From assembly GCA_944388145.1 (NCBI GenBank), contig CALXHQ010000011.1, forward strand, positions 17,192-81,191: a DNA stretch of 64,000 nt, read 5' to 3'. Positions 1 to 7,654 of the stretch are shown one piece after another (the first letter of the stretch is position 1; each line of letters starts with the position of its first letter). The stretch comes from an uncultured Gemmiger sp. GTDB taxonomy: Bacteria > Bacillota > Clostridia > Oscillospirales > Ruminococcaceae. The position numbers and the translations under genes were made by a program. The notes under the pieces are model-generated. The model saw only the letters and a list, made by a program, of their open reading frames with translations, did no database searches and had not been told where the DNA came from.

Positions 1-1
1 G

Positions 2-148
2 CTGGATGGCTGCGCCTGCACCCGGCAGGCTGTACAGCAGGCGCTGGCAGCCGGGGATGTCGTCCCCGTACTGCAAAACATTGCCCTTGACCTGACCGGG
101 CTGCTCCTGAACGGGACATCGGCACGAAGGGAGGAGGATTCCGTATGA
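2..148 (+). CDS. C-terminal end of an upstream protein (possibly lipoate-protein ligase)
   Basis: An open frame enters from the left edge and ends at a TGA that overlaps the start of lpdA in an ATGA arrangement, so the two genes are translationally coupled. About 48 residues are visible, starting LDGCACTRQAVQQALAAGD and containing NIALDLTGLLLNG. The spacing of an LxG, an ALxxxD and a final LL resembles the C-terminal accessory domain of LplA-type lipoate ligases, which would suit an lpdA neighbour. This identification is weak inference; only the reading frame and the coupling are directly visible. Confidence 0.5.
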   Translation: MDGCACTRQAVQQALAAGDVVPVLQNIALDLTGLLLNGTSARREEDSV

Positions 149-1521
149 AGTACGACCTTGCCATCATCGGCGGCGGGCCGGGCGGCTACACAGCGGCGGA
201 TGCCGCGGCGAAGGCCGGACTTTCGGTGGTGCTGTTCGAGAAGGACAAACTGGGCGGCACCTGCCTGAACCGGGGGTGCATCCCCACCAAGGCGCTGCTG
301 CACGCAGCTGAAACTTGGTCTGCCATGAATGGTGCCGGTGCCATGGGCCCGCACACCGGGGAAGCACGTTTCGATTGGAACGCCGTTTTAGCCTACCGTG
401 ACCGCACGGTGGAAACGCTGCGCCGGGGTGTGGGCCAGCTGATGCAGGCCGGGAAGGTTGCCCTGGTGCAGGGTACCGCGCAGGTGGCCGAGGAGGGGGT
501 AATCCTGTGCGGCGGGGAGCGGTATGAGGCTGCGGACATTGTGATCGCTGCCGGCGCTGCCCCCGCCCTGCCGCCCATTCCCGGCCGGGAGCTGCCCGGC
601 GTGTATACCAGCGACGGGTTGCTGGAGGGAGATGGCAGGCTGCCGGCCTCGCTGGTCATCATCGGCGGCGGCGTGATCGGCGTGGAGCTGGCCAGTGCCT
701 ATGCGGCGTTTGGTTGCCGGGTAACCATTTTGGAGGCGATGGAACGGCTGCTGCCTGCCATGGACCGGGAGCTTGCCCAGCGGCTGACCGCGGCGCTGAA
801 AAAGCAGGGCGTACAGGTGGCGGTGAAAGCTTCAGTCCAAGAGATTGAGCCGGACGGCAGCAGCTTGGCGGTGGAATACCGTGACGCCCAACAGAACACC
901 GCACGCGTTCAGGCCGAAGCCGTGCTGATCGCCACCGGCCGGAGCCCCAACGCTGAGCCGTTGTTTGTCGGTTCCTACCGGCCGGAAATTGTCCGCGGCG
1001 CCATTGTTGCCAACGAGGCGGGATGCACCAGTCTGCCCCATCTGTATGTGATCGGCGATGCAAAGGCGGGCAACATTCAGTTGGCGCATCTGGCCGAGGC
1101 GCAGGGCAAAAACGTGGTGGCCTATATTTTGGGCCAGCCGTTGCCGGTGGATACCGCTCTGGTGCCCGCCTGTGTATACACAAACCCGGAGATCGCCTCG
1201 GTGGGGATGACCGAGACGGAGGCCAGAGCCGCCGGGTTGGCCGTAGCCTGCGGCAAGGCGCTGACCGGCGCCAATGGCCGCTGTGTCATTGCAGGCAGCA
1301 TTCCGGGCTTTCTCAAACTGGTCTGCGATAAAGATACCACCCGCCTGCTGGGCGCACAACTCTGCTGGCCCCGTGCCACTGATCTGGTGGCCGAACTGGC
1401 GCTGGCGGTGCAAAAGCGTCTGACCGCCGCGGATCTGGCCGGACTGATCCACCCCCACCCCACCTTTGCCGAGGGCGTGCGTGCCGCGGCGGAACAGGTA
1501 CTGGCTGCCAACGTACGCTGA
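145..1521 (+). CDS. lpdA: Dihydrolipoyl dehydrogenase
   Basis: A 458-residue flavoprotein disulfide reductase that reoxidises dihydrolipoyl groups with NAD+ in 2-oxoacid dehydrogenase or glycine cleavage type complexes. Residues 9-14 (GGGPGG) form the FAD dinucleotide fold. Cys40 and Cys45 in GGTCLNRGCIPTK are the redox-active pair. A second Rossmann motif (IIGGGVIGVELA) lies near residue 175, and the C-terminal HPHPTFAE holds the catalytic His-Glu pair. Length is normal for the family. The start is set by the GGGAGGAGG ribosome binding site and the ATGA overlap with the upstream gene. A strong terminator follows, so lpdA is separate from the selenium operon downstream. Confidence 0.93.
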   Translation: MKYDLAIIGGGPGGYTAADAAAKAGLSVVLFEKDKLGGTCLNRGCIPTKALLHAAETWSAMNGAGAMGPHTGEARFDWNAVLAYRDRTVETLRRGVGQLMQAGKVALVQGTAQVAEEGVILCGGERYEAADIVIAAGAAPALPPIPGRELPGVYTSDGLLEGDGRLPASLVIIGGGVIGVELASAYAAFGCRVTILEAMERLLPAMDRELAQRLTAALKKQGVQVAVKASVQEIEPDGSSLAVEYRDAQQNTARVQAEAVLIATGRSPNAEPLFVGSYRPEIVRGAIVANEAGCTSLPHLYVIGDAKAGNIQLAHLAEAQGKNVVAYILGQPLPVDTALVPACVYTNPEIASVGMTETEARAAGLAVACGKALTGANGRCVIAGSIPGFLKLVCDKDTTRLLGAQLCWPRATDLVAELALAVQKRLTAADLAGLIHPHPTFAEGVRAAAEQVLAANVR

Positions 1522-1554
1522 CCTGGCCAGGCAGGCAATCGCCAGACAACATGC

Positions 1555-1605
1555 AATGCCGCATCCGGGCAGAAGGAACTTTTCTGCCCGGATGCGGCAT
1601 TTTTT
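1555..1605 (+). terminator. Intrinsic terminator of lpdA
   Basis: A perfect 20-bp inverted repeat (1555-1574 pairing with 1582-1601) with a 7-nt loop is followed by a T tract at 1600-1605. It ends the lpdA transcript before the selenium operon promoter. Confidence 0.93.
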
Positions 1606-1755
1606 GCAGTGTTTATGCCCGGTAAAAGCAGCGAAAGATGGCGATGCCCGCGCTGCCGTGCCACTATCGCTGCGCCAGCGGTAAAAGGCACCGGCAATGG
1701 CCAGGCAAAGCACGGCCTTTCCGCGTTCAGGCATCTGTTCTTTCAGGAAAAGATA

Positions 1756-1764
1756 TGCTATAAT
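1756..1764 (+). promoter_or_regulatory. Extended -10 promoter of the selenium operon
   Basis: TGCTATAAT gives a TGn extension and a consensus -10 hexamer at 1759-1764. The -35 position is poor, as expected of an extended -10 promoter. It lies 67 bp before the DUF3343 start. The rest of 1606-1830 shows no gene; no riboswitch fold was recognised. Confidence 0.65.
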
Positions 1765-1830
1765 GTCTTTATCGTTATACTTTCAGAAATACTACGCCTG
1801 ATTTCACGGGTGCCGGAAGGACAGTACAGC

Positions 1831-2067
1831 ATGATTTGCAGGGAGGACCGGCTGGTCATCACATTTTTCACCACCACCGACGCCATGGCCATGGAACAGT
1901 TTTGCCGGGAGGATGGGGCGGACGGGCGGATCATTCCGGTACCAGGGCACATCACAGCGGGATGCGGCCTGGCCTGGTGTGCATTGCCGGAAAGTGAAGC
2001 CGCACTGCGTGCCCTGATGACCGCCCACGGGCTGCAACCCCAGGGCGTATATCGCTGCATGGTATAA
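1831..2067 (+). CDS. DUF3343 small protein, putative Se/S carrier-like
   Basis: A 78-residue protein beginning MICREDRLVITFFTTTDAMA. Start chosen at the ATG preceded by GGAAGGA; the longer open frame upstream has no ribosome binding site and contains the terminator. Size, the FxTTTDAMAxE-like N terminus and a C-terminal half with GCGLAWC match DUF3343 (putative Se/S carrier-like) proteins, which sit next to class V aminotransferases and YedF in selenium clusters. The two cysteines in GCGLAWC could carry sulfur or selenium. It is the first gene of the operon, 10 bp before the PLP enzyme. The carrier role is inferred from family and context. Confidence 0.75.
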   Translation: MICREDRLVITFFTTTDAMAMEQFCREDGADGRIIPVPGHITAGCGLAWCALPESEAALRALMTAHGLQPQGVYRCMV

Positions 2068-2077
2068 AGGAGGCCGC

Positions 2078-3217
2078 ATGATCTACTTTGATAACGCCGC
2101 CACCACACTGCAAAAACCTCCCTGCGTGGTGCAGGCAATAACGGCAGCACTTTGCAGCATGGGCAACCCCGGGCGGGGCAGCCACCTCACCGCGCTGGAT
2201 GCCTCCCGCACGGTATTTGGCACGCGTCGTGCACTGGCAGAGCTGTTCCATGCGGAAAGCCCTGACTGTATTGCCTTCACTGCCAACTCCACCCAGGCAC
2301 TGAACACCGCCATCAAGGGAATTCTCTCGCCCGGTGATCACGTGGTCACTACGGCGCTGGAGCATAACTCGGTGCTGCGGCCGCTCTACGAGATGGAGTC
2401 CCGGGGCGTGGAGTTGACCATTCTGCCCGCCGACCGGCAGGGTAGGCTGCACTACAAGGACTTTACGGCGGCTATCCGGGGAAATACCCGGGCCATTGTC
2501 TGCACTCACGGTTCCAACCTGACCGGCAATCTGGTGGATATTGGCCGGATTGGCGCGCTTGCCCGCCGGCGGAGGCTTTTGTTTGTGGTGGATGCCTCCC
2601 AGACGGCGGGAGTGTTCCCCATTGACGTGCAAATGATGCAGATCGATATTCTATGTTTCACCGGGCACAAGAGCTTGCTGGGTCCCCAGGGCACCGGCGG
2701 GTTGTATGTGCGGCCAGGGGTGTCGGTGCTCCCCCTTATCACAGGCGGCAGCGGCGTTCAGAGCTTTCTGCATCAGCATCCATCCCGGATGCCCACCGCG
2801 CTGGAAGCCGGTACGCTGAATGCCCACGGCCTTGCCGGGCTGGGGGCTGCGGTGCGGTATCTTCTGGAAACCGGGGTGGATACCATCCGGGAGCGGGAAC
2901 TTGCCCTGATGCGCTGCTTTTACGAACAGGTACAACGGATTCCGGGGATTATGGTATACGGTGATTTTTCACCGTCTCAGCGCTGCCCCATCGTGGCACT
3001 GAACGTGCGGGACTATGACTCCGGGGTGGTAAGTGATACGCTGGCTGCCCGGTACGGCATCGCCACTCGCCCCGGCGCACACTGCGCACCGCTGATGCAC
3101 CAGGCGCTGGGAACGGTGAAACAGGGCGCCGTCCGGTTCAGTTTTTGCCATTATAACACCGAAGAGGAAATTCAAACTGCCGTTGCCGCACTGCGGGAAC
3201 TGGCAAAGGAGGAGTAG
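2078..3217 (+). CDS. Cysteine desulfurase family protein (class V aminotransferase, selenium-associated)
   Basis: A 379-residue PLP enzyme of the SufS/CsdA-like subgroup found in selenium clusters (EF2568 type). It should release S or Se from cysteine or selenocysteine as an enzyme-bound persulfide or perselenide. The sequence starts YFDNAATTLQKPP. The PLP lysine is Lys198 in FTGHKSLLGPQG, an Asp-rich VVDASQTAG pocket precedes it, and the nucleophile is Cys336 in RPGAHCAP. RBS AAAGGAGG precedes the ATG. It sits between DUF3343 and yedF, so it is the likely donor of reduced selenium for SelD. The exact substrate (Cys versus Sec) cannot be read from sequence. Confidence 0.87.
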   Translation: MIYFDNAATTLQKPPCVVQAITAALCSMGNPGRGSHLTALDASRTVFGTRRALAELFHAESPDCIAFTANSTQALNTAIKGILSPGDHVVTTALEHNSVLRPLYEMESRGVELTILPADRQGRLHYKDFTAAIRGNTRAIVCTHGSNLTGNLVDIGRIGALARRRRLLFVVDASQTAGVFPIDVQMMQIDILCFTGHKSLLGPQGTGGLYVRPGVSVLPLITGGSGVQSFLHQHPSRMPTALEAGTLNAHGLAGLGAAVRYLLETGVDTIRERELALMRCFYEQVQRIPGIMVYGDFSPSQRCPIVALNVRDYDSGVVSDTLAARYGIATRPGAHCAPLMHQALGTVKQGAVRFSFCHYNTEEEIQTAVAALRELAKEE

Positions 3218-3221
3218 CTGT

Positions 3222-3836
3222 ATGAAAAAGACAATCGACTGCCGGGGTATGGCCTGTCCCCTGCCCGTTGTCAACGCAAAGAAAGCATCCGAGGAGCTGC
3301 AAACCGGCGATGTATTGACCGTACTGGTGGACAACGAGGTTGCTGTGCAAAATCTGCAGCGGTTTGCCGCACACAAAGGGTTTGTCTCCACCGCCGAAAA
3401 AAGGGCTGAAAAAGAATTTGCCGTGGTCATAACCGTCTCTGGAGAAGCAGCCGCCAAACAGCCCGAACCGGAAACCGTATGTACGCCGGATGTCCGCCGC
3501 AAAGGACTGATGGTAGTGCTTTCCGCCAACACCATGGGCAGCGGCGACCCCAAACTGGGCACTGCATTGATGAAATCCTTTGTGTTCGCGCTGACCCGGC
3601 AGGACCGGCTACCGGATACCATCCTGTGCTATAATTCCGGCGCTTACCTGACCTGCCAGGGGTCCGACCTGCTGGAAGATCTGAAGCTGCTGGAATCCGA
3701 GGGTGTGACCATTTTGACCTGCGGCACCTGCCTGGATTTTTACGGTCTGCGGGATAAGCTGGCCGTGGGCGTGGTGACCAATATGTACGAGATTGTGGAA
3801 CAGATGGAAACCGCCCAGTCCATTGTCAAACCGTGA
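3222..3836 (+). CDS. yedF: Selenium metabolism protein YedF
   Basis: 204 residues, two domains. Residues 1-70 are a TusA/SirA-like fold with the CPxP motif at Cys12 (ACPLPVVNAKK), the usual persulfide acceptor site. The C-terminal half is DsrE-like and includes LTCGTCLDFYGL. The start is the ATG behind AAAGGAGGAG, giving the expected family length; the upstream extension of the frame overlaps the previous gene. YedF of this two-domain form occurs almost only in selenium-using bacteria. Lying between the desulfurase and selD, it plausibly relays selenium. Mechanism is inferred, family identity is firm. Confidence 0.92.
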   Translation: MKKTIDCRGMACPLPVVNAKKASEELQTGDVLTVLVDNEVAVQNLQRFAAHKGFVSTAEKRAEKEFAVVITVSGEAAAKQPEPETVCTPDVRRKGLMVVLSANTMGSGDPKLGTALMKSFVFALTRQDRLPDTILCYNSGAYLTCQGSDLLEDLKLLESEGVTILTCGTCLDFYGLRDKLAVGVVTNMYEIVEQMETAQSIVKP

Positions 3837-3845
3837 GGAAATGTC

Positions 3846-4883
3846 ATGGAGACAGAAGTCAAACTGACCAAGCTGGCCACCTGCGCCGGCTGCGGCGCCA
3901 AGATGGGCGCCGGCACACTGGCGAAAATGCTGGAAGGGTTCAAGACCCATGCCGACCCGCGGCTGATCGTGGGCTATGACAAGAGCGACGATGCCAGTGT
4001 GTTTGTGCTGAGCGACGACCTGGCGCTGATCCAGACCACCGATTTTTTTCCACCCATTGTGGATGATCCCTACCTGTACGGCAGGATCGCCGCCACCAAT
4101 GCGCTGAGCGATGTCTACGCCATGGGCGGCGAACCCAAGCTGGCACTGAATATTCTGTGTGCCGCCGAAACGATGGAGGATACGGCCATCCGGGAGATTC
4201 TGCGGGGCGGATACGACGCCGCCTACGATGCCGGGGCCATCATTACCGGCGGGCATACCATTCGGGGCGCCGAGCTGATCTACGGGCTGGCAGTATCCGG
4301 CTTTGTGCGGCCGGACCGGGTACTGACAAACGCCGGGGCCAAACCCGGCGACGTACTCATTTTGACAAAGCCCCTGGGGGTTGGCGTACTGACCACCGCT
4401 GCCAAGGCTGAACTGGCCGGGGGCGAGGTAATGCAGCGGGTCTACCGCCAGATGGCCACCCTAAACAAAACCGCACGGGACATTATGGTGAAATACCCGG
4501 TACACAGCTGCACCGACGTGACGGGTTTTGGCCTGATGGGCCACAGTTATGAGATGGCCCAGGGCAGCGGCTGCACGCTGCATATTGCAGCGGACAGCGT
4601 CCCCTATCACCCGGAAGCGCTGGAGCTGGCGGATATGGGGCTGATCCCCGCCGGGGCCTACCGTAACCGGGAATACGCCGAGCCGGGCGTTGTGCTTTGC
4701 CGAGAGATCCCGCTGGCACTGCAGGATCTCTTTTACGACCCGCAGACCAGCGGCGGTCTGCTGATCGCCGTTGCGCCCGAGGCTGCCGGTGCCTGCCTGG
4801 CAGAGCTGCAGGCCAGTATCCCCGCGGCGGCACAGATCGGCTACGTGACCGAAAAGCAAGGGGCCTATCTCAAATTGGAGTGA
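3846..4883 (+). CDS. selD: Selenide, water dikinase
   Basis: 345 residues; makes selenophosphate from selenide and ATP in the cytosol. The glycine-rich N terminus has the catalytic residues Cys16 and Lys19 (CAGCGAKMG). Later motifs are DFFPPIVDDPYLYGRIAATNAL with the metal-binding Asp, ITGGHT, and DPQTSGGLL near the C terminus. The active site is Cys, not an in-frame TGA (Sec), as in many clostridial SelD proteins. RBS GAGGAAA overlaps the yedF stop. No selA or selB is in the window, so selenophosphate here could serve the labile-Se hydroxylase pathway, Sec synthesis elsewhere, or both. Confidence 0.95.
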   Translation: METEVKLTKLATCAGCGAKMGAGTLAKMLEGFKTHADPRLIVGYDKSDDASVFVLSDDLALIQTTDFFPPIVDDPYLYGRIAATNALSDVYAMGGEPKLALNILCAAETMEDTAIREILRGGYDAAYDAGAIITGGHTIRGAELIYGLAVSGFVRPDRVLTNAGAKPGDVLILTKPLGVGVLTTAAKAELAGGEVMQRVYRQMATLNKTARDIMVKYPVHSCTDVTGFGLMGHSYEMAQGSGCTLHIAADSVPYHPEALELADMGLIPAGAYRNREYAEPGVVLCREIPLALQDLFYDPQTSGGLLIAVAPEAAGACLAELQASIPAAAQIGYVTEKQGAYLKLE

Positions 4884-4886
4884 GCT

Positions 4887-5702
4887 ATGAACAACCTGAT
4901 TCTTGTGCGGGGCGGCGGAGACCTGGCCACCGGCACCATCTATAAGCTGCGCCGGTGCGGCTTTCCCGTTTTGGTTCTGGAGGCAGCCATGCCCTCCGCC
5001 ATCCGGCGCAACGTTGCTTTTTCGGAGGCAGTCTACGAGGGCAGCCAGACAGTGGAGGACATGACCTGCCGCCGGGCGGGCAATCGCGATGAGGCCGGGC
5101 GGCTACTCCGGCAGGAAGGGCTGGCACTGCTGGTAGACCCGGCAGGCGAGGCCATCCAGACCTTCCATCCCATGGCGGTTGTGGACGCTATCCTTGCCAA
5201 GAGGAATTTGGGCACCCGCCGGTCAATGGCGCCCATCACGGTAGCGCTGGGGCCGGGGTTTACCGCCGGACAAGACGTGGACGCGGTGATTGAGACACAG
5301 CGCGGCCACAATCTGGGCCGGGTGCTGTGGCAGGGATGCGCTGCGCCCAATACCGGGGTCCCCGGCATCATTGCGGGGTATGGCAGGGAGCGGGTCATCC
5401 ACAGCCCGGCGGCAGGTGTGCTGCGAAACCTGCACAAGATTACCGATACAGTGCACAAGGGGGAAGCAATCGCGCTGGTGGAAACCGAAAACGGCCATGT
5501 GCCGGTGTACGCCACACTCGACGGCCTGCTGCGGGGGCTGATCCGGGATGGCTACCCGGTGACCGCCGGCTTTAAGATCGCCGACATTGATCCCCGCAGG
5601 GGGGAATATCAAAACTGTTTTACCATTTCGGACAAAGCGCGCTGCATTGCCGGCGGCGTGGTGGAAGCAGTTTTGCAGCGGAAGGGGGAGCTGGGGCTAT
5701 GA
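4887..5702 (+). CDS. yqeB: Selenium-dependent molybdenum hydroxylase system protein YqeB (EF2563 family)
   Basis: 271 residues starting LILVRGGGDLATGTIYKLRR, the hallmark opening of the YqeB/EF2563 family, with a Rossmann-like glycine motif at residues 9-13. The family occurs with selD, YqeC and XdhC in genomes with selenium-dependent molybdenum hydroxylases; its exact reaction is not established. It begins 3 bp after selD and its TGA overlaps the next ATG (ATGA), so it is translationally coupled to the YqeC-XdhC gene. Function is inferred from co-occurrence and operon position. Confidence 0.88.
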   Translation: MNNLILVRGGGDLATGTIYKLRRCGFPVLVLEAAMPSAIRRNVAFSEAVYEGSQTVEDMTCRRAGNRDEAGRLLRQEGLALLVDPAGEAIQTFHPMAVVDAILAKRNLGTRRSMAPITVALGPGFTAGQDVDAVIETQRGHNLGRVLWQGCAAPNTGVPGIIAGYGRERVIHSPAAGVLRNLHKITDTVHKGEAIALVETENGHVPVYATLDGLLRGLIRDGYPVTAGFKIADIDPRRGEYQNCFTISDKARCIAGGVVEAVLQRKGELGL

Positions 5703-7087
5703 TCCAGGCCGTAGTCGGATCGGGCGGGAAAACCACCCTGATCCACAAAAAAGCTGCAGAATACCGCAGCCAGGGCAAGACCGTGTTTGTGACCACCACT
5801 ACCCATATGCGCATCGAGCCGGACACGCTGTTGACCGATGATGCCGGCGAGATTCTGCGCCGCCTGACAGAGACCGGCTATGCGATGGCCGGCCGGCCCG
5901 AGGGGGAAAAAATCAAGGCCCTGTCCCCTGCTGTTTACCGGGAGGTCTGCGCCCAGGCCGATGTGGTTCTGGTGGAAGCGGACGGCTCAAAAGGGATGCC
6001 GCTGAAATACCCCCATGCCGCCGAACCGGTCATCCCGGACAACGCCGATACCATTTTGGTGGTTTGCGGCCTGAATGCCTTGGGGCATCCAGCCAGGGAG
6101 GTCTGCCACCGGTTGGAGCTGGTGACTGACTGCCTGGGCATCGACGGCGATACCCTTGTCACCCCAAAGCATATCCAGCGGCTGATGACCGATGGGTATC
6201 TGAAACCCCTGCGGGCCAAATATCCGGACAAGGCCGTCACACTGGTGCCCCGCACCGACGGTTCCCTCTACCAGCGGGCCGTGGCAGCACTGATGACCAG
6301 CGGGATGGATGCAGGACTTTTGCGGCAGGAGTGGTTTCAGCCACAGCCGCGGCTGATTGTGTGCGGCGCGGGCCATGTGGGCCGGGAGGTGGCCGAATTG
6401 GCCGCTCGCCTGGATTTTACCGTCCGTGTTGTGGACGACCGGGCGGATCTTTTAACGCGGGAGCGGTTTCCCGCTGCGGATGAGTTGGTCTGTGATTCTT
6501 TCGATCATCTTTCCCGGCATATGGAAGCCGGCGCCTGCTATGTGGTGGTTACGCCCAATCATAAGGCAGATTACCAGTGTGTGGCTACGATTTTGCCCAC
6601 TGAATATTCCTACCTGGGCATGATGGGCAGCAAGCACAAGGTTGCCGCCACCTTTGCCCGGCTGCGGGAAGCCGGCTTTGCCGAGGACCGGATTGGCCGC
6701 ATCTTTGCCCCCATCGGCCTGCCCATCGGCGCGGTGACGCCGGCAGAGATCGCTGTCAGCATACTGGCCCAGCTGATTCAGGAGAAAAATCGGACCCACG
6801 CAGCTTCGGCAGACCGGAGCCTGCTGGCGAACCGCGAACCTGGCGTACTGTGTGTTGTGATTGAGGCGGAAGGCTCAGTGCCGCGGGGAGCAGGCAGCAT
6901 GATGCTGGTGGGCAGGGAACATCTTTTGGGCAGCATTGGCGGCGGGCAGAGCGAACATCTGGCCATCCTCCACGCCAAAGGGCTGACCGGGGGTGATATC
7001 CAGACATACCAGCTGCATCACGGTGCGGCCGGCGGCTTGGACATGGTCTGCGGCGGCAGGATTCAGGTGCTGTTTTTGCCCGTTTGA
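5699..7087 (+). CDS. YqeC-XdhC fusion, selenium/molybdenum hydroxylase accessory protein
   Basis: 462 residues in three parts. Residues 1-205 are YqeC: a P-loop at 7-13 (GSGGKTT), TTTTHM at 32-37 and LVEADGSKGMPLK at 91-103. Residues 215-362 are the XdhC Rossmann domain with CGAGHVGRE at 222-230 and the VTPNHKAD and LGMMGSKHK motifs. Residues 380-462 are the XdhC_CoxI domain with GSVPRGAGSMMLV, GSIGGG at 411-416 and MVCGG near the end. XdhC binds and sulfurates molybdenum cofactor for xanthine dehydrogenase-type enzymes; YqeC is a selenium-linked accessory. In ordinary XdhC the CoxI domain comes first, so the order here is permuted. The ATGA overlap with yqeB sets the start. Confidence 0.88.
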   Translation: MIQAVVGSGGKTTLIHKKAAEYRSQGKTVFVTTTTHMRIEPDTLLTDDAGEILRRLTETGYAMAGRPEGEKIKALSPAVYREVCAQADVVLVEADGSKGMPLKYPHAAEPVIPDNADTILVVCGLNALGHPAREVCHRLELVTDCLGIDGDTLVTPKHIQRLMTDGYLKPLRAKYPDKAVTLVPRTDGSLYQRAVAALMTSGMDAGLLRQEWFQPQPRLIVCGAGHVGREVAELAARLDFTVRVVDDRADLLTRERFPAADELVCDSFDHLSRHMEAGACYVVVTPNHKADYQCVATILPTEYSYLGMMGSKHKVAATFARLREAGFAEDRIGRIFAPIGLPIGAVTPAEIAVSILAQLIQEKNRTHAASADRSLLANREPGVLCVVIEAEGSVPRGAGSMMLVGREHLLGSIGGGQSEHLAILHAKGLTGGDIQTYQLHHGAAGGLDMVCGGRIQVLFLPV

Positions 7088-7124
7088 CAAGATGGCCGGG
7101 ACCACGCCCGGGGAGGTGTTTTTT

Positions 7125-7568
7125 ATGATGAAACTGAGTTTTGATGCGGTGGAACAACTGCTGGCCCGCCCCTGTTACCTGATCGACTGCCTGCCGGAAC
7201 AAGTTTCAGCAGACGGGACCGGACAATACTTTGCCGCGGAGGAATTCTGGCTGGCACACCCCGAATTTTTGGACCTGAAACGGCGGTTTACCAACTTGCT
7301 GCTGCGGTTGATGTGCTATTACCACATTGCCATGGAATGGTGCGGCTGGCACGACCAGCCCAGCCCCGACCGGGTGGCAGCCGCCATCGACACGGTGCTG
7401 TCCCACGGGGAAGGCACCATCGATATTCTGTTTCCGGAGGATGACGCCCTGCTGGTATTAAACGGGAACGACTTGTATCTTTCCGTATACAATCCCAACG
7501 CCGGGATGCAGCAGCTGATGCAGGCCATTGCCCGGGCAGAAGGGCTGTTTTGGCGGGACCCCTGCTAA
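7125..7568 (+). CDS. Unknown small protein at the end of the selenium operon
   Basis: 147 residues, starting MMKLSFDAVEQLLARPCYLIDCLP, not recognised. Start chosen at the ATG 7 bp after GGGGAGGTG; the open frame upstream of it overlaps yqeC-xdhC. No signal peptide or membrane segment. It has a Trp/Tyr-rich centre (MCYYHIAMEWCGWHDQPSP), a stretch IDILFPEDDALLVLNGNDLYLSVYNP and a C-terminal helix-like QQLMQAIARAEGLFWRDPC. Its place 37 bp after yqeC-xdhC and before the terminator puts it in the same transcript, so a role in Se/Mo maturation is possible but not shown. Confidence 0.75.
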   Translation: MMKLSFDAVEQLLARPCYLIDCLPEQVSADGTGQYFAAEEFWLAHPEFLDLKRRFTNLLLRLMCYYHIAMEWCGWHDQPSPDRVAAAIDTVLSHGEGTIDILFPEDDALLVLNGNDLYLSVYNPNAGMQQLMQAIARAEGLFWRDPC

Positions 7569-7591
7569 ACCGCCCTCTCAGTGCACAAACA

Positions 7592-7635
7592 ACAGCAAAA
7601 CTCCCTGAGTCGACCGGCTCAGGGAGTTTTGCTGT
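7592..7635. terminator. Bidirectional terminator between convergent operons
   Basis: An 18-bp perfect inverted repeat (7592-7609 with 7618-7635) flanked by A and T runs inside the arms (GCAAAACTCCC / GGGAGTTTTGC). It can stop both the selenium operon (+) and the ABC permease gene (-). Confidence 0.9.
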
Positions 7636-7654
7636 ATGGGGGCAGGCGGTTGGT

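Noticed and set aside
1606-1758. Possible molybdenum cofactor riboswitch or coding extension before the selenium operon
   Set aside because: The stretch lies upstream of the clear -10 promoter, so it is not in the transcript, and no conserved riboswitch motif could be recognised.
3846-3910. Selenocysteine (in-frame TGA) in SelD
   Set aside because: The active-site codon is TGC; the protein has Cys16, and no in-frame TGA occurs in the gene.
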